Shown: positions 9,373 to 27,150 of the stretch, piece by piece
Position numbering within the stretch: position 1 is the first letter of the stretch
Layout: each line of letters starts with the position of its first letter
Assembly: GCF_019139675.1 (NCBI RefSeq)
Contig: NZ_CP077077.1
Location: 1,302,001 to 1,366,000 of the forward strand
Direction: 5' to 3'
Length of the DNA stretch: 64,000 nucleotides
From: Pseudomonas maumuensis
GTDB lineage: Bacteria; Pseudomonadota; Gammaproteobacteria; Pseudomonadales; Pseudomonadaceae
Notes under the pieces: model-generated
Told to the model about the DNA's origin: nothing
Database searches by the model: none
What the model saw: the letters and a program-made list of their open reading frames with translations, nothing else
Translations under genes and position numbers: made by a program

Positions 9373-11733
9373 ATGAAACGTCTGCTGCTAACTGCGGTGC
9401 TCTCCGCACTGATGATCGCTGAAGTTCACGCCGAGTCCTTCACCATCTCCGATATTCGTGTCAACGGCCTGCAGCGGGTTTCCGCCGGCAGCGTGTTCGG
9501 CGCGTTGCCGCTGAACGTCGGTGACCAGGTCGACGACCGCCGTCTGGTCGAGTCCACCCGCTCGCTGTTCAAGACCGGCTTCTTCCAGGACATCCAGCTG
9601 AACCGCGACGGCAATGTCCTGATCATCAACGTGGTCGAGCGCCCTTCGGTGTCGAGCATCGAGATCGAAGGCAACAAGGCGATCAGCACCGAAGACCTGA
9701 TGAAGGGTTTGAAGCAGTCGGGCCTGGCCGAAGGCGAGATCTTCCAGCGTGCGACGCTGGAAGGCGTGCGTAACGAGCTGCAGCGCCAGTACGTGGCCCA
9801 GGGCCGCTACTCCGCCGAAGTCGACGCCGAGGTCGTGCCGCAGCCGCGCAACCGTGTCGGCCTGAAGATCAAGATCAACGAAGGCACCGTCGCCGCGATC
9901 CAGCACATCAACGTGGTGGGCAACACGGTCTTCGACGACGAGACCCTCGGCCAGCTGTTCGAGCTCAAGACCACCAACTGGCTGTCGTTCTTCAAGAACG
10001 ACGACAAGTACGCCCGCGAAAAACTGTCCGGTGACCTGGAGCGCCTGCGTTCCTACTACCTGGACCGCGGCTACATCAACATGGACATCGCCTCCACCCA
10101 GGTGTCGATCACTCCGGACAAGAAGCACGTCTACATCACCGTCAACATCAATGAAGGCGAGAAGTACACCGTTCGCGACGTCAAGCTGTCCGGTGACCTG
10201 AAAGTGCCGGAAGACCAGGTCAAGTCGCTGTTGCTGGTGCAGCCGGGCCAGGTGTTCTCGCGCAAGGTGATGACCACCACGTCCGACCTGATCACCCGTC
10301 GCCTGGGTAACGAAGGCTATACCTTCGCCAACGTCAATGGCGTGCCGCAACCGAACGACCAGGATCACACCGTCGACATCATGTTCGTCGTTGATCCGGG
10401 CAAGCGCGCCTACGTCAACCGCATCAACTACCGCGGCAACACCAAGACCGAAGACGAAGTGCTGCGCCGCGAAATGCGCCAGATGGAAGGTGGCTGGGCT
10501 TCGACCTACCTCATCGACCAATCCAAGACCCGCCTCGAGCGCCTGGGCTTCTTCAAGGAAGTCAACGTCGAGACGCCGCCGGTGCCGGGCACCGACGACC
10601 AGGTCGACGTCAACTACAGCGTCGAAGAGCAGGCCTCCGGCTCGATCACCGCCAGCGTCGGCTTCGCCCAGAGCGCGGGCCTGATCCTCGGTGGCTCGAT
10701 CAGCCAGAACAACTTCCTGGGTACCGGTAACAAGGTCTCCATCGGCCTGACCCGTTCCGAATACCAGACCCGCTACAACTTCGGCTACGTCGATCCCTAC
10801 TTCACCCCCGATGGTGTGAGCCTGGGTTACAACGCCTTCTACCGCAGCACCGACTACGACGACCTCGACGTCGACGTGGCCAGCTATGCGGTGGACAGCC
10901 TGGGAGCGGGTGTCAGCCTCGGTTACCCGATCAGCGAGACCTCGCGCCTGACTTACGGCCTGACCGTGCAGCAGGACAAGCTGAAGACCGGCCGCTATAC
11001 CGTCGATGAGATCTTCAAGTTCATCCAGGACGAAGGCGACAACTTCCTCAACTTCAAGGCTTCGATCGGCTGGTCCGAATCGACCCTGAACAAGGGCGTG
11101 CTGGCCACCCGTGGTCACTCGCAGAGCCTGACCCTCGAGACCACCGTGCCGGGCAGCGACCTGTCGTTCTACAAGCTCGACTACCGTGGCCAGCTGTTCA
11201 AGCCAATCAACAACGACTACACCCTGCGCCTGCACACCGAGCTGGGCTACGGTGACGGCTATGGCTCGACCAATGGTCTGCCGTTCTACGAGAACTACTA
11301 CGCGGGCGGCTTCAACTCCGTGCGCGGCTTCAAGGACAGTACCCTGGGCCCACGCAGTACGCCGAGCCGTGGCGCGGCCGTGACCGGCAACCAGGGCACC
11401 ATCGCCGACCCGGATCAGGATCCGCTGCCGTTCGGTGGCAACGTCCTCGTCCAGGGTGGCGTGGAGCTGCTGTTCCCGCTGCCGTTCGTCAAGGACCAGC
11501 GTTCGCTGCGCACCTCCGTGTTCTGGGACGTGGGTAACGTGTTCGACACCAACTGCGGGTCCAAGCCGGACTGCACCAAGGTCGGTTTCTCGGACATGGC
11601 CAGCTCCGTCGGTCTGGGCGTAACCTGGATCACCGCGCTGGGCCCGCTGAGCTTCAGCCTGGCGATGCCGATCAAGAAGCCGGACGACGCCGACACGCAA
11701 GTGTTCCAATTCTCTCTGGGCCAGACCTTCTAA
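9373..11733 (+). CDS. bamA: Outer membrane protein assembly factor BamA
   Basis: BamA is the core of the BAM complex, which folds beta-barrel proteins into the outer membrane. It has 786 residues. The signal peptide is residues 1-20, with likely cleavage after VHA. Five POTRA repeats (about 22-420) are followed by a C-terminal 16-strand barrel. The last residue is Phe (LGQTF), the outer-membrane sorting signal. The VRGF motif of the barrel lid is seen as SVRGFKDS in the C-terminal third. The 75-base gap before it contains a GC-rich dyad near 9318-9345. It is followed by its periplasmic chaperone partner skp. Confidence 0.98.
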   Translation: MKRLLLTAVLSALMIAEVHAESFTISDIRVNGLQRVSAGSVFGALPLNVGDQVDDRRLVESTRSLFKTGFFQDIQLNRDGNVLIINVVERPSVSSIEIEGNKAISTEDLMKGLKQSGLAEGEIFQRATLEGVRNELQRQYVAQGRYSAEVDAEVVPQPRNRVGLKIKINEGTVAAIQHINVVGNTVFDDETLGQLFELKTTNWLSFFKNDDKYAREKLSGDLERLRSYYLDRGYINMDIASTQVSITPDKKHVYITVNINEGEKYTVRDVKLSGDLKVPEDQVKSLLLVQPGQVFSRKVMTTTSDLITRRLGNEGYTFANVNGVPQPNDQDHTVDIMFVVDPGKRAYVNRINYRGNTKTEDEVLRREMRQMEGGWASTYLIDQSKTRLERLGFFKEVNVETPPVPGTDDQVDVNYSVEEQASGSITASVGFAQSAGLILGGSISQNNFLGTGNKVSIGLTRSEYQTRYNFGYVDPYFTPDGVSLGYNAFYRSTDYDDLDVDVASYAVDSLGAGVSLGYPISETSRLTYGLTVQQDKLKTGRYTVDEIFKFIQDEGDNFLNFKASIGWSESTLNKGVLATRGHSQSLTLETTVPGSDLSFYKLDYRGQLFKPINNDYTLRLHTELGYGDGYGSTNGLPFYENYYAGGFNSVRGFKDSTLGPRSTPSRGAAVTGNQGTIADPDQDPLPFGGNVLVQGGVELLFPLPFVKDQRSLRTSVFWDVGNVFDTNCGSKPDCTKVGFSDMASSVGLGVTWITALGPLSFSLAMPIKKPDDADTQVFQFSLGQTF

Positions 11734-11777
11734 GGTCGGCCCTTGCATAACGACAACGGATTATCCAGGAGTGCATC

Positions 11778-12281
11778 GTGCGTAAGTTGACCCAACTGGC
11801 CCTCGTGGCCGCGGCGCTGGTCGCCACCCCGGCTTTCGCCGAAATGAAGGTTGCCGTGCTGAACTATCAGATGGCCCTGCTGGAGTCCGACGCGGCCAAG
11901 AAGTACGCCGTCGACGCCGAGAAGAAGTTCGGTCCGCAACTGACCAAGCTCAAGGGCCTGGAAAGCAGCGCCAAGGGCATCCAGGATCGCCTGATCAAGG
12001 GCGGCGACAAGATGCCTCAGCCTGAGCGTGAACGCCTCGAGCTCGAGTTCAAGCAAAAGGCCCGCGACTTCCAGTTCCAGTCCAAGGAACTCAACGAAGC
12101 CAAGGCCGTGGCCGATCGCGACATGCTCAAGCAGCTCAAGCCCAAGCTTGATGGCGCCGTCGAGGAAGTGATCAAGAAGGGCGGCTTCGACCTGGTGCTC
12201 GAGCGTGGCGCGGTCATCGATGTCAAGCCGCAGTACGACATCACCCGCCAAGTCATCGAGCGCATGAACCAAGCCCGTTGA
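11778..12281 (+). CDS. skp: Periplasmic chaperone Skp/OmpH
   Basis: This trimeric holdase binds unfolded outer-membrane proteins after Sec export and hands them to BAM. It has 167 residues and starts at GTG after an AGGAG site. The signal peptide is 1-21, with cleavage after AFA. The mature part is mainly charged helix (the tentacles) framed by short hydrophobic strands such as KVAVLN and [10 protein letters not shown] that form the trimer body. It lies between bamA and lpxD, as in E. coli. Confidence 0.96.
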   Translation: MRKLTQLALVAAALVATPAFAEMKVAVLNYQMALLESDAAKKYAVDAEKKFGPQLTKLKGLESSAKGIQDRLIKGGDKMPQPERERLELEFKQKARDFQFQSKELNEAKAVADRDMLKQLKPKLDGAVEEVIKKGGFDLVLERGAVIDVKPQYDITRQVIERMNQAR

Positions 12282-12282
12282 T

Positions 12283-13338
12283 ATGACCGTGACCATGACA
12301 CTCGGCCAGCTGGCCGAAGCCCTCGGGGCCGAGCTCAAAGGCCCCGAGGCGCTGGAAATCACCGGGTTGGCCACCTTGCAGGAGGCCGTTTCCGGGCAGC
12401 TGAGTTTCCTGGCCAACAAGCAGTACCGCAAGTTCCTGGACGATTCCACGGCCAGTGCGGTATTGCTCAAGGCCGAGGACGCCGAAGGTTTCGTCGGCAA
12501 CGCCTTGATCGTGGCCGACCCGTACCTGGCTTACGCGCGCATCTCGCACCTGTTCGATCCGAAGCCCAAGGCTGTGGCGGGAATTCATCCCAGCGCCGTG
12601 GTTGCCGAGGATGCCCAGGTGGATGCCAGCGCCAGCATCGGCCCGTTCGCGGTGATCGAAAGCGGTGCGCGAATTGGCGCCAACGTGACGGTCGGCGCGC
12701 ACTGTTTCATCGGTACACGTTGCGTCATCGGCGAGGGTGGCTGGCTGGCACCCCGTGTCACGCTGTATCACGACGTGACCATTGGCAAGCGCGTGGTCAT
12801 CCAGTCCGGCGCGGTGATCGGCGGCGAGGGCTTCGGCTTTGCCAATGAGAAGGGCATCTGGCGCAAGATTGCGCAGATTGGCGGCGTCACCCTGGGCGAC
12901 GATGTCGAGATCGGCGTGAACACCGCGGTGGACCGCGGCGCACTGTCGGATACGTGCATCGGTGATGGCGTCAAGCTCGACAACCAGATCCAGATCGCCC
13001 ATAACGTGCAGGTCGGTGACCACACGGCGATGGCGGCTTGCGTCGGCATCTCCGGTAGTACCCGAATCGGCAAGCACTGCATGATTGCCGGTGGTGTCGG
13101 GATGGTCGGTCACATCGACGTCTGCGACAATGTTTTCGTCTCCGGCATGACCATGGTGACCCGTTCTATTACCGAACCGGGTGGCTACTCTTCCGGTACG
13201 GCCATGCAACCTTTGGCCGAATGGCGCAAGAGCGCCGCTCGCATTCGCCAGCTGGACGAGATGTCCAAGCGTCTCCAGCAGCTGGAAAAGCGTGTCGACA
13301 CCGTGACCTCAGGTGGCCAGCCGACATCAGAAGGCTGA
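12283..13338 (+). CDS. lpxD: UDP-3-O-(3-hydroxyacyl)glucosamine N-acyltransferase
   Basis: This is the third step of lipid A synthesis: it transfers 3-hydroxyacyl from ACP to the 2-amino group of UDP-3-O-acyl-glucosamine. It has 351 residues. An N-terminal uridine-binding domain (about 1-100) is followed by a left-handed beta-helix of hexapeptide repeats and a C-terminal helix. Catalytic His240 is in IQIAHNV. It begins one base after the skp stop. An alternative Met at residue 5 exists; the longer form is usual in Pseudomonas. Confidence 0.97.
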   Translation: MTVTMTLGQLAEALGAELKGPEALEITGLATLQEAVSGQLSFLANKQYRKFLDDSTASAVLLKAEDAEGFVGNALIVADPYLAYARISHLFDPKPKAVAGIHPSAVVAEDAQVDASASIGPFAVIESGARIGANVTVGAHCFIGTRCVIGEGGWLAPRVTLYHDVTIGKRVVIQSGAVIGGEGFGFANEKGIWRKIAQIGGVTLGDDVEIGVNTAVDRGALSDTCIGDGVKLDNQIQIAHNVQVGDHTAMAACVGISGSTRIGKHCMIAGGVGMVGHIDVCDNVFVSGMTMVTRSITEPGGYSSGTAMQPLAEWRKSAARIRQLDEMSKRLQQLEKRVDTVTSGGQPTSEG

Positions 13339-13450
13339 TACCATTTACTGAGCGAGCGTTACAGTCGCTGGCTGGCTCCTCTTTGGATCTGCAAAAGGAG
13401 CGTGTGTTCAGCACCTGCGCTCCCTATTCTTATACAGGCTTCCCCCCGAA

Positions 13451-13891
13451 ATGATGGACATCAACGAGATTCGCGAATACCTGCCTCACCGTTACCCGTT
13501 CCTGCTGGTGGACCGAGTGACGGACCTGGACTTCGAGGCCCAAAGCATTCGTGCCTACAAGAATGTCAGCATCAACGAGCCGTTCTTCAATGGCCACTTC
13601 CCGGCGCATCCGATCATGCCGGGCGTGCTGATCATCGAGGCGATGGCCCAGGCGGCCGGAATTCTCGGATTCAAGATGCTTGACGCCAAGCCGGCCGACG
13701 GCACGCTTTACTACTTTGTCGGCTCCGACAAGCTGCGTTTCCGCCAGCCGGTGCTGCCGGGTGACCAGCTGGTCCTGGAAGCCAAGTTCCTCAGCCGCAA
13801 GAGCATGATCTGGAAGTTCGAATGCCGCGCCCTGGTGGACGGCAAACCAGTCTGCTCGGCCGAGATCACCTGCGCGGAACGCTCCCTATGA
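13451..13891 (+). CDS. fabZ: 3-hydroxyacyl-[acyl-carrier-protein] dehydratase FabZ
   Basis: This enzyme dehydrates 3-hydroxyacyl-ACP in fatty acid elongation and competes with LpxA/LpxD for the 3-hydroxyacyl-ACP pool. It has 146 residues in a hot-dog fold. Catalytic His49 is in [12 protein letters not shown] and Glu63 in IIEAMAQ. A second Met lies at residue 2. The 112 bases before it hold no other gene. Its stop overlaps the lpxA start (ATGA), coupling fatty acid and lipid A synthesis. Confidence 0.97.
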   Translation: MMDINEIREYLPHRYPFLLVDRVTDLDFEAQSIRAYKNVSINEPFFNGHFPAHPIMPGVLIIEAMAQAAGILGFKMLDAKPADGTLYYFVGSDKLRFRQPVLPGDQLVLEAKFLSRKSMIWKFECRALVDGKPVCSAEITCAERSL

Positions 13892-14664
13892 GTTCGATTG
13901 ACCCACGGGCGATCGTCGACCCCTCGGCCAAATTGGCCGAGGGTGTCGAGGTTGGCCCCTGGTCGATCGTAGGCCCCGATGTGGAAATCGGGGAGGGTAC
14001 CGTCATTGGCCCGCACGTCGTGCTCAAGGGGCCGACCCGTATCGGCAAGCACAACCGTATCTACCAGTTCTCCTCGATCGGTGAAGATACCCCTGACTTG
14101 AAGTACAAGGGGGAGCCGACGCGCCTGGTGATCGGTGATCACAACGTGATCCGCGAGGGTGTCACCATCCATCGCGGCACCGTCCAGGACCGTTCGGAAA
14201 CCACCGTGGGCGACCACAACCTGATCATGGCCTATGCCCATATCGGTCATGACAGCGTCATCGGCAACCATTGCATCCTGGTCAACAACACTGCGTTGGC
14301 GGGGCACGTGCATGTGGGCGACTGGGCGATCCTGTCGGGCTACACACTGGTGCATCAGTACTGCCATATCGGCGCCCACGCGTTTTCCGGCATGGGCACC
14401 GCGATCGGCAAGGACGTGCCGGCCTACGTGACGGTGTTCGGTAGCCCGGCCGAGGCGCGCAGCATGAACTTCGAAGGCTTGCGCCGTCGCGGTTTCAGCG
14501 ACGAGGTGCTGCATGCACTGCGTCGCGCCTACAAGATTGTCTATCGTCAGGGCCTGACCGTCGAAGAAGCGCTCAAGGAGCTGGATGAGCTGGTAACGCA
14601 GTTCCCCGAAGTCGACCTGTTCCGTCAATCGATCGCCAATTCCGCCCGCGGCATCACCCGCTGA
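13888..14664 (+). CDS. lpxA: UDP-N-acetylglucosamine O-acyltransferase
   Basis: This is the first step of lipid A synthesis: transfer of a 3-hydroxyacyl chain from ACP to the 3-OH of UDP-GlcNAc. It has 258 residues. Left-handed parallel beta-helix hexapeptide repeats cover about residues 1-190, followed by a helical C-terminal domain. The catalytic base is His121 in AHIGHDS. The start overlaps the fabZ stop. In Pseudomonas the enzyme uses a 10-carbon chain, but the ruler residue was not assigned here. Confidence 0.97.
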   Translation: MSSIDPRAIVDPSAKLAEGVEVGPWSIVGPDVEIGEGTVIGPHVVLKGPTRIGKHNRIYQFSSIGEDTPDLKYKGEPTRLVIGDHNVIREGVTIHRGTVQDRSETTVGDHNLIMAYAHIGHDSVIGNHCILVNNTALAGHVHVGDWAILSGYTLVHQYCHIGAHAFSGMGTAIGKDVPAYVTVFGSPAEARSMNFEGLRRRGFSDEVLHALRRAYKIVYRQGLTVEEALKELDELVTQFPEVDLFRQSIANSARGITR

Positions 14665-14665
14665 T

Positions 14666-15793
14666 ATGGCCCGGCTCTGCGTGGCGCTGGTCGCGGGCGA
14701 GGCCAGCGGCGACATTCTCGGTTCCGGCCTGATGCGCGCCATCAAGGCACGTCATCCCGATGTCCATTTCATCGGCGTTGGCGGTCCCTTGATGGAGGCC
14801 GAAGGCATGACCTCCTACTTCCCGATGGAACGCCTGGCCGTCATGGGCCTGGTCGAGGTACTCGGGCGTCTGCGCGAGCTGCTCAAGCGGCGCAAGCTGC
14901 TGATCGAGACACTGATCGGTGAAAAGCCCGACGTTTTCATCGGTATCGATGCACCTGATTTCACCCTGAATATCGAACTCAAGCTGCGCCAGGCAGGGAT
15001 CAAGACGGTGCATTACGTCAGCCCGTCGGTCTGGGCCTGGCGGCAGAAGCGTGTGCTGAAGATCCGCGAGGGCTGCGACCTGATGCTCACCCTGCTGCCG
15101 TTCGAGGCGCGCTTCTATGAAGAGCAGGGCGTGCCGGTGCGTTTCGTCGGCCATCCGTTGGCTGACACCATTCCCCTCGAGGCAGACCGCGCTGCAGCGC
15201 GCGCCGAGTTAGGCCTGGGTGACGCTCCGGTGATCGCCCTGATGCCCGGCAGCCGTGGCGGCGAAGTGGGGCGCCTGGGTGCCTTGTTCCTCGACGCCGC
15301 CCAGCGTCTGTGTGAGCTGGTGCCCGGCGTGCGCTTCGTGCTGCCGTGCGCGAATGCCGCCCGACGTGCCCAGGTCGAGCAGATGCTCGAAGGGCGCGAC
15401 CTGCCGCTGACCCTGCTGGATGGCCGCTCTCACCAGGCGTTGGCCGCCTGTGACGCGGTGCTGATCGCATCCGGCACCGCTACCCTGGAAGCGATGCTGT
15501 ACAAGCGACCGATGGTCGTGGCCTACCGCCTGGCACCGCTGACGTACTGGATCCTCAAGCGCATGGTCAAGAGCCCCTACGTGTCGCTACCCAACCTGCT
15601 GGCCCAGCGGCTGCTGGTGCCCGAGCTGCTGCAGGACGCCGCCACCAGCGAAGCCTTGGCGCAAACCCTGGCGCCGCTGGTCAAGGATGGCTCGCAGCAG
15701 ACCGACAGCTTCGACCAGATTCACCGCACCCTGCGCCGCGACGCCTCCAACCAGGCGGCCGACGCGGTGCTTGCCCTGTTGAAGGACCGCTGA
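14666..15793 (+). CDS. lpxB: Lipid-A-disaccharide synthase
   Basis: This GT19-family glycosyltransferase condenses UDP-2,3-diacylglucosamine with lipid X to give the lipid A disaccharide at the inner membrane face. It has 375 residues. GEASGDILG near the N-terminus, the [11 protein letters not shown] segment, and the C-terminal [12 protein letters not shown] donor-binding region are typical of the family. It begins one base after lpxA and is followed one base later by rnhB, so the set is read as one operon. Confidence 0.97.
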   Translation: MARLCVALVAGEASGDILGSGLMRAIKARHPDVHFIGVGGPLMEAEGMTSYFPMERLAVMGLVEVLGRLRELLKRRKLLIETLIGEKPDVFIGIDAPDFTLNIELKLRQAGIKTVHYVSPSVWAWRQKRVLKIREGCDLMLTLLPFEARFYEEQGVPVRFVGHPLADTIPLEADRAAARAELGLGDAPVIALMPGSRGGEVGRLGALFLDAAQRLCELVPGVRFVLPCANAARRAQVEQMLEGRDLPLTLLDGRSHQALAACDAVLIASGTATLEAMLYKRPMVVAYRLAPLTYWILKRMVKSPYVSLPNLLAQRLLVPELLQDAATSEALAQTLAPLVKDGSQQTDSFDQIHRTLRRDASNQAADAVLALLKDR

Positions 15794-15794
15794 C

Positions 15795-16418
15795 ATGCAG
15801 ATGGGACTGGATTTCAACCTGGTCGAGGAGCTGGTCGCTGGCGTCGATGAGGTGGGCCGTGGCCCGCTGTGCGGTGCGGTAGTCACCGCGGCGGTGATTC
15901 TCGACCCGCGCCGGCCGATTCTGGGCCTGAACGACTCGAAGAAACTCACCGAAGCCAAGCGTGATGCGCTGTTCGACGAGATCTGCGAGAAGGCGCTGAG
16001 TTTCTGCATCGCGCGCGCCGAGGTCGAGGAGATCGACCGTCTGAACATCCTCCACGCGACCATGCTGGCCATGCAGCGCGCGGTGGAGGGGCTGCACATC
16101 ACGCCGAAACTGGCGCTGATCGATGGCAACCGTTGCCCGAAGCTGGCGGTGCCGGCGGCTCCGGTGGTCAAGGGCGATTCCCAGGTGCCGGCGATCGCCG
16201 CCGCATCGATCCTGGCCAAGGTCACCCGTGACCGCGAGATGAGCGCTTTCGAGCTGGTCTATCCGGGTTATGGAATGGGCGGGCACAAGGGGTATCCGAC
16301 CCCGGTGCATCTCGAGGCCCTGGCCCGTCTTGGGCCGACGCCCATCCATCGGCGTTCGTTCGCGCCTGTTCGAGCCGCCTGGGAAGCCCGTGAAGGGTTC
16401 TCCAGCTCTTTGATCTAG
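15795..16418 (+). CDS. rnhB: Ribonuclease HII
   Basis: This endonuclease cuts the RNA strand of RNA-DNA hybrids and at single ribonucleotides in DNA. It has 207 residues. The catalytic acidic pair Asp18-Glu19 lies in GVDEVGRG, and further acidic residues are in ALIDGNR and the C-terminal half. [12 protein letters not shown] is a family hallmark. It is the last gene of the long rpsB-to-rnhB series and is followed at once by a strong hairpin. Confidence 0.97.
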   Translation: MQMGLDFNLVEELVAGVDEVGRGPLCGAVVTAAVILDPRRPILGLNDSKKLTEAKRDALFDEICEKALSFCIARAEVEEIDRLNILHATMLAMQRAVEGLHITPKLALIDGNRCPKLAVPAAPVVKGDSQVPAIAAASILAKVTRDREMSAFELVYPGYGMGGHKGYPTPVHLEALARLGPTPIHRRSFAPVRAAWEAREGFSSSLI

Positions 16419-16424
16419 CACATT

Positions 16425-16443
16425 GGGGCCGCTTCGCGGCCCC
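16425..16443 (+). terminator. Hairpin terminator after rnhB
   Basis: GGGGCCGC (16425-16432) pairs with GCGGCCCC (16436-16443) around a TTC loop, seven bases after the rnhB stop. The following bases include only a short T run. It separates the envelope operon from dnaE. Confidence 0.6.
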
Positions 16444-16507
16444 ATACGTTTCGCCCGTTTACGCTACAATCCCGCCCTTGTCGTTCAGCACTGCTACAGG
16501 ATCCTCC

Positions 16508-20032
<3,525 letters not shown>

Positions 20033-20137
20033 AACGACGAATTTTAATCTCGACCTATATGCGCCTGATCCCTTAAGGTAGGGCGCCAAACGGATCAACC
20101 GGCCGGCCGCCTGGCCGTAGACCCAAGACGGAAGCCT

Positions 20138-21085
20138 ATGAACCCGAATTTCCTCGATTTCGAACAGCCGATTGCCGACCTGCAAGCCAAGATCGAAGAG
20201 CTGCGCCTGGTGGGTAACGACAACTCGCTGAACATCAGCGATGAAATTGCCCGTCTGCAGGACAAGAGCAGCACCCTGACCGAGAGCATCTTCGGCAACC
20301 TGACCAGCTGGCAGATCGCCCGCCTGGCCCGTCACCCGCGCCGCCCGTACACCCTCGACTACATCGATCACCTCTTCACCGAGTTCGAAGAGCTGCACGG
20401 CGACCGTCACTTTTCCGATGACGCCGCCATCGTCGGTGGCACCGCGCGCCTGGACGACAAGCCGGTGATGGTCATCGGCCACCAGAAGGGCCGTGAAGTG
20501 CGCGAGAAGGTGCGCCGCAACTTCGGCATGCCGCGCCCTGAAGGCTACCGCAAGGCCTGCCGCCTGATGGAAATGGCTGAGCGCTTCAAGATGCCGATCC
20601 TGACCTTCATCGACACCCCGGGCGCCTACCCGGGCATCGACGCCGAAGAGCGCAACCAGAGCGAGGCCATTGCCTGGAACCTGCGCGTCATGGCGCGTCT
20701 GAAGACGCCGATCATCGCCACCGTGATCGGTGAGGGTGGTTCCGGCGGCGCACTGGCCATCGGCGTGTGCGACCAGCTGAACATGCTGCAGTATTCCACC
20801 TACTCGGTAATCTCGCCGGAAGGCTGCGCCTCGATCCTGTGGAAGACCGCCGACAAGGCCGCTGACGCCGCCGAGGCCATGGGCATCACCGCCGAGCGCC
20901 TGAAGAGCCTGAACATCGTCGACAAGGTCATCCAAGAACCGCTGGGCGGCGCCCACCGTGATCCGGCCAAGATGTCGGCGAGCATCCGCGCCGACTTGAT
21001 CGAACAGCTGGACATGCTCGGCAAGCTCGACAACGACGCGCTGCTCAAGCGCCGTTACGATCGCCTGATGAGCTACGGTCTCTGA
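20138..21085 (+). CDS. accA: Acetyl-CoA carboxylase carboxyltransferase subunit alpha
   Basis: With AccD this forms the carboxyltransferase that makes malonyl-CoA, the first step of fatty acid synthesis. It has 315 residues. The N-terminal [15 protein letters not shown], the [14 protein letters not shown] stretch, the [10 protein letters not shown] crotonase-fold segment and the [12 protein letters not shown] oxyanion region are all present. It is preceded by a 105-base gap after dnaE with no other gene, and followed by an inverted REP pair. Confidence 0.98.
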   Translation: MNPNFLDFEQPIADLQAKIEELRLVGNDNSLNISDEIARLQDKSSTLTESIFGNLTSWQIARLARHPRRPYTLDYIDHLFTEFEELHGDRHFSDDAAIVGGTARLDDKPVMVIGHQKGREVREKVRRNFGMPRPEGYRKACRLMEMAERFKMPILTFIDTPGAYPGIDAEERNQSEAIAWNLRVMARLKTPIIATVIGEGGSGGALAIGVCDQLNMLQYSTYSVISPEGCASILWKTADKAADAAEAMGITAERLKSLNIVDKVIQEPLGGAHRDPAKMSASIRADLIEQLDMLGKLDNDALLKRRYDRLMSYGL

Positions 21086-21098
21086 TGGATTCCAGGGG

Positions 21099-21196
21099 CC
21101 GCTTTGCGGCCCTTTCGCCGGCAAGCCGGCTCCCACAGGGGAATGCATACTTCTGTGGGAACCGGCTTGCCGGCGAAAGGGGCGTGAAACGCCCCC
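21099..21196. repeat. Inverted REP pair (REPIN) between accA and tilS
   Basis: CCTTTCGCCGGCAAGCCGGC begins the left REP (21111-21138), and its inverted copy, with one changed base, lies at 21153-21180. The 14 bases between form the loop. GC-rich dyads flank both (GGGGCCGC before, GGGGCGTGAAACGCCCC after). The same core sequence recurs at 58450-58527. This is the P. putida REP family arranged as a REPIN, and probably also acts as an accA terminator. Confidence 0.85.
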
Positions 21197-21223
21197 CGCG
21201 ATCTCCATGACGGTGAGGTCCAG

Positions 21224-22519
21224 GTGATCAACCTCACCCGCCAGTTTGCCCGTTGGCTCGATGCCCCCGCCTGGCACGTCGCCTTCTCCGGCGGCCTCGA
21301 CTCCACCGTCCTCCTGCACCTGCTGGCCGATTACGCCCGCAATCACCCCGCGCCCCCCCTGCGTGCCGTCCATGTGCATCATGGTCTGCAAGCTGCCGCC
21401 GATCCATGGCCCGCCCACTGCAAGACCGTCTGTGATGCCCTGGGCATCGAACTCGACGTTGTTCACGTTCAGGTAGCCCCGGGCGCCAGTCTTGAGCAGG
21501 CTGCCCGCGATGCCCGTTACACCGCGTTCGAAAAGCAGCTTGCCCCAGGCGCCGTGCTGTTCACCGGCCAGCACCGTGACGATCAGGCCGAAACCTTGCT
21601 GTTCCGTCTGCTGCGCGGCGCCGGCTTGCGTGGTCTGTCGGCCATGCCCGAGGCGCGCTCGTTGGGGCAGGGTAGGCTCGTGCGCCCGCTGCTGAAGGTT
21701 TCGCGCGAGCGTTTGCACGCCTATGCCCAGAGCAGGGGGCTGGTGTGGGTTGACGATCCCTCCAATACCGACACTACCTTCGCGCGCAACTTCCTGCGTG
21801 CAGAGGTCTTCCCGTTGTTGCGCAGTCGTTGGCCCCAGGCTGAGGGCAACCTGGCACGCAGTGCCGAACACCTGGGCGAGGCCCTGGGCCTGCTTGACGA
21901 GTTGGCCGCCACCGACCTGGCCTCGGCCTGCGACAATGCGCCGCTGCCCTGGCTCGGCCTTGCCTCCCTCGACCTCGCCGTACTCCAGGCGCTGTCACCG
22001 GCGCGCCAGCGCAATGCCCTGCAATACTGGCTCGGCCGCCGCACGCGCCTGCCGGACAGCCGCCACTGGGCCGGTTGGGATGACCTGCGTGACGCGGCAG
22101 GCGATGCCTGCCCGATCTGGCGCCTGACCGACGGTCAGTTGCAGCGCAGCCACGGGCGCATCTGGTGGTTGGGCGGGCAATGGCTCAAGGCTCCGGCGGG
22201 TGAATGGGCGTGGCCGAACCCGTCCAGGCCCCTGTCGCTGCCGGGCAACGGCCAGGTGTGGCTGGAGGGCTGCGTGGACGACGCGGGCCTGCGCATCGCC
22301 TACCGTCAAGGCGGCGAAGTGCTGGAGGTCAGCGGCCGTGGCCGGCGCGACCTCAAGCGTCTGCTCAACGAGCTGCAGGTCCCGCACTTCGTGCGTCCGC
22401 GCCTGCCGTTGCTGTACCGCGGCGAGCAATTGCTGGCGGTGGCCAATCTGCCCGAGCTGGCCTTGGCAGATTGCCAGTTGCACTGGCAACCGCCGACGAA
22501 CGTGCAAGGTTTGAGCTGA
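21224..22519 (+). CDS. tilS: tRNA(Ile)-lysidine synthetase
   Basis: This enzyme puts lysine on C34 of tRNA-Ile(CAU), changing it to read AUA. It is essential in most bacteria. It has 431 residues. The PP-loop SGGLDS is at 22-27, and the RDDQAETLLFRLLRG-like segment and DDPSNTDTTFARN follow. The C-terminal third carries the tRNA-binding substrate domains. It starts at GTG, because the nearby upstream ATG leads to a stop after six codons. It sits downstream of the REPIN, so it may have its own promoter. Confidence 0.96.
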   Translation: MINLTRQFARWLDAPAWHVAFSGGLDSTVLLHLLADYARNHPAPPLRAVHVHHGLQAAADPWPAHCKTVCDALGIELDVVHVQVAPGASLEQAARDARYTAFEKQLAPGAVLFTGQHRDDQAETLLFRLLRGAGLRGLSAMPEARSLGQGRLVRPLLKVSRERLHAYAQSRGLVWVDDPSNTDTTFARNFLRAEVFPLLRSRWPQAEGNLARSAEHLGEALGLLDELAATDLASACDNAPLPWLGLASLDLAVLQALSPARQRNALQYWLGRRTRLPDSRHWAGWDDLRDAAGDACPIWRLTDGQLQRSHGRIWWLGGQWLKAPAGEWAWPNPSRPLSLPGNGQVWLEGCVDDAGLRIAYRQGGEVLEVSGRGRRDLKRLLNELQVPHFVRPRLPLLYRGEQLLAVANLPELALADCQLHWQPPTNVQGLS

Positions 22520-22768
22520 AGGGTACATTCCGGTAGACTACCCTCCCTTCTTGATACAACTTCTGTGGGTTCCGCGAAAACACAGAGGTTGCCGATTACC
22601 AAGCAGTTTTTTGCTGGGCTGATTTCTTAAAATGACGAGCGAGCTCCATGCCGGGGATACCCCTGGTCTGTACAGACGCGGCAGTTTTTCGAGATGCACT
22701 GTGATTGACGCAGGTGATCGGGGGCTTCGGCCTTCCTTCGCTTTCTCCGGCGGCGCTGGCCGCCTTAA

Positions 22769-25267
<2,499 letters not shown>

Positions 25268-25364
25268 AGCTCATTTCTCGGGTAAAGTACCGCCCGTTCC
25301 ACCCCCTGACCTATCGGTCAGGGGCTCCCTTCGCCAGGCCTGCCCGTGCCATGTCGCCTGGTGA

Positions 25365-26711
<1,347 letters not shown>

Positions 26712-26795
26712 GCAAGAGATGGTAAAAAGGCAGCAGCCGGGGCCCGCTGAACGTTCGTACTGATCGTTTGGCTGTCTCCACGGGTTTCTGTCGAC

Positions 26796-26819
26796 GAAGC
26801 CTGGCCTCGGCCAGGCTTC
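26796..26819 (+). terminator. Hairpin terminator after eno
   Basis: GAAGCCTGGCC (26796-26806) pairs perfectly with GGCCAGGCTTC (26809-26819) with a two-base loop overhang, 84 bases after the eno stop. The T-rich stretch CCTTTTTTACC occurs about 30 bases downstream, close to the ftsB start. Confidence 0.55.
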
Positions 26820-26868
26820 GTGCTATCGGAAGCTCGCTGCGGCGGCCTTTTTTACCCTGGATATCTTC

Positions 26869-27150
26869 ATGCGCAGTCCCTATTGGTTGTTCCTCGTCCT
26901 GCTCCTGCTGCTCGGCGGCCTGCAATATCGCCTTTGGGTAGGTAATGGCAGCCTCGCGCAAGTGACCGAACTCAAGCAGCAGATCGCCGACCAGCATGCG
27001 GAAAACGAGCGCCTGCTGGAGCGCAATCGTGTGCTCGATGCCGAGGTCCTGGAGTTGAAGAAAGGTATGGAGACCGTGGAAGAACGGGCTCGTCATGAAC
27101 TGGGGATGGTCAAGGAGGGCGAAACCCTCTACCAGCTGCCACAGAAATGA
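26869..27150 (+). CDS. ftsB: Cell division protein FtsB
   Basis: FtsB is a small bitopic divisome protein that bridges FtsL and FtsQ and helps activate septal peptidoglycan synthesis. It has 93 residues. Residues 4-20 form the single membrane segment (YWLFLVLLLLLGGL), with a short N-terminal cytoplasmic tail. Residues 25-70 are a coiled coil rich in Glu, Gln and Leu. ERARHELGMVKEGE near the C-terminus is the conserved FtsQ-binding region. Its stop overlaps ispD (ATGA), the standard ftsB-ispD arrangement. Confidence 0.95.
   Translation: MRSPYWLFLVLLLLLGGLQYRLWVGNGSLAQVTELKQQIADQHAENERLLERNRVLDAEVLELKKGMETVEERARHELGMVKEGETLYQLPQK

Noticed and set aside
9388..11748. 786-codon minus-strand frame opposite bamA
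   Set aside because: Codon-position shadow of bamA. The composition is unnatural and there is no ribosome site or family similarity.
22668..22677. TCTGTACAGA palindrome upstream of pyrG, considered as a LexA box
   Set aside because: Spacing does not fit the CTG-N10-CAG form of the LexA site, and pyrG is not an expected SOS gene.
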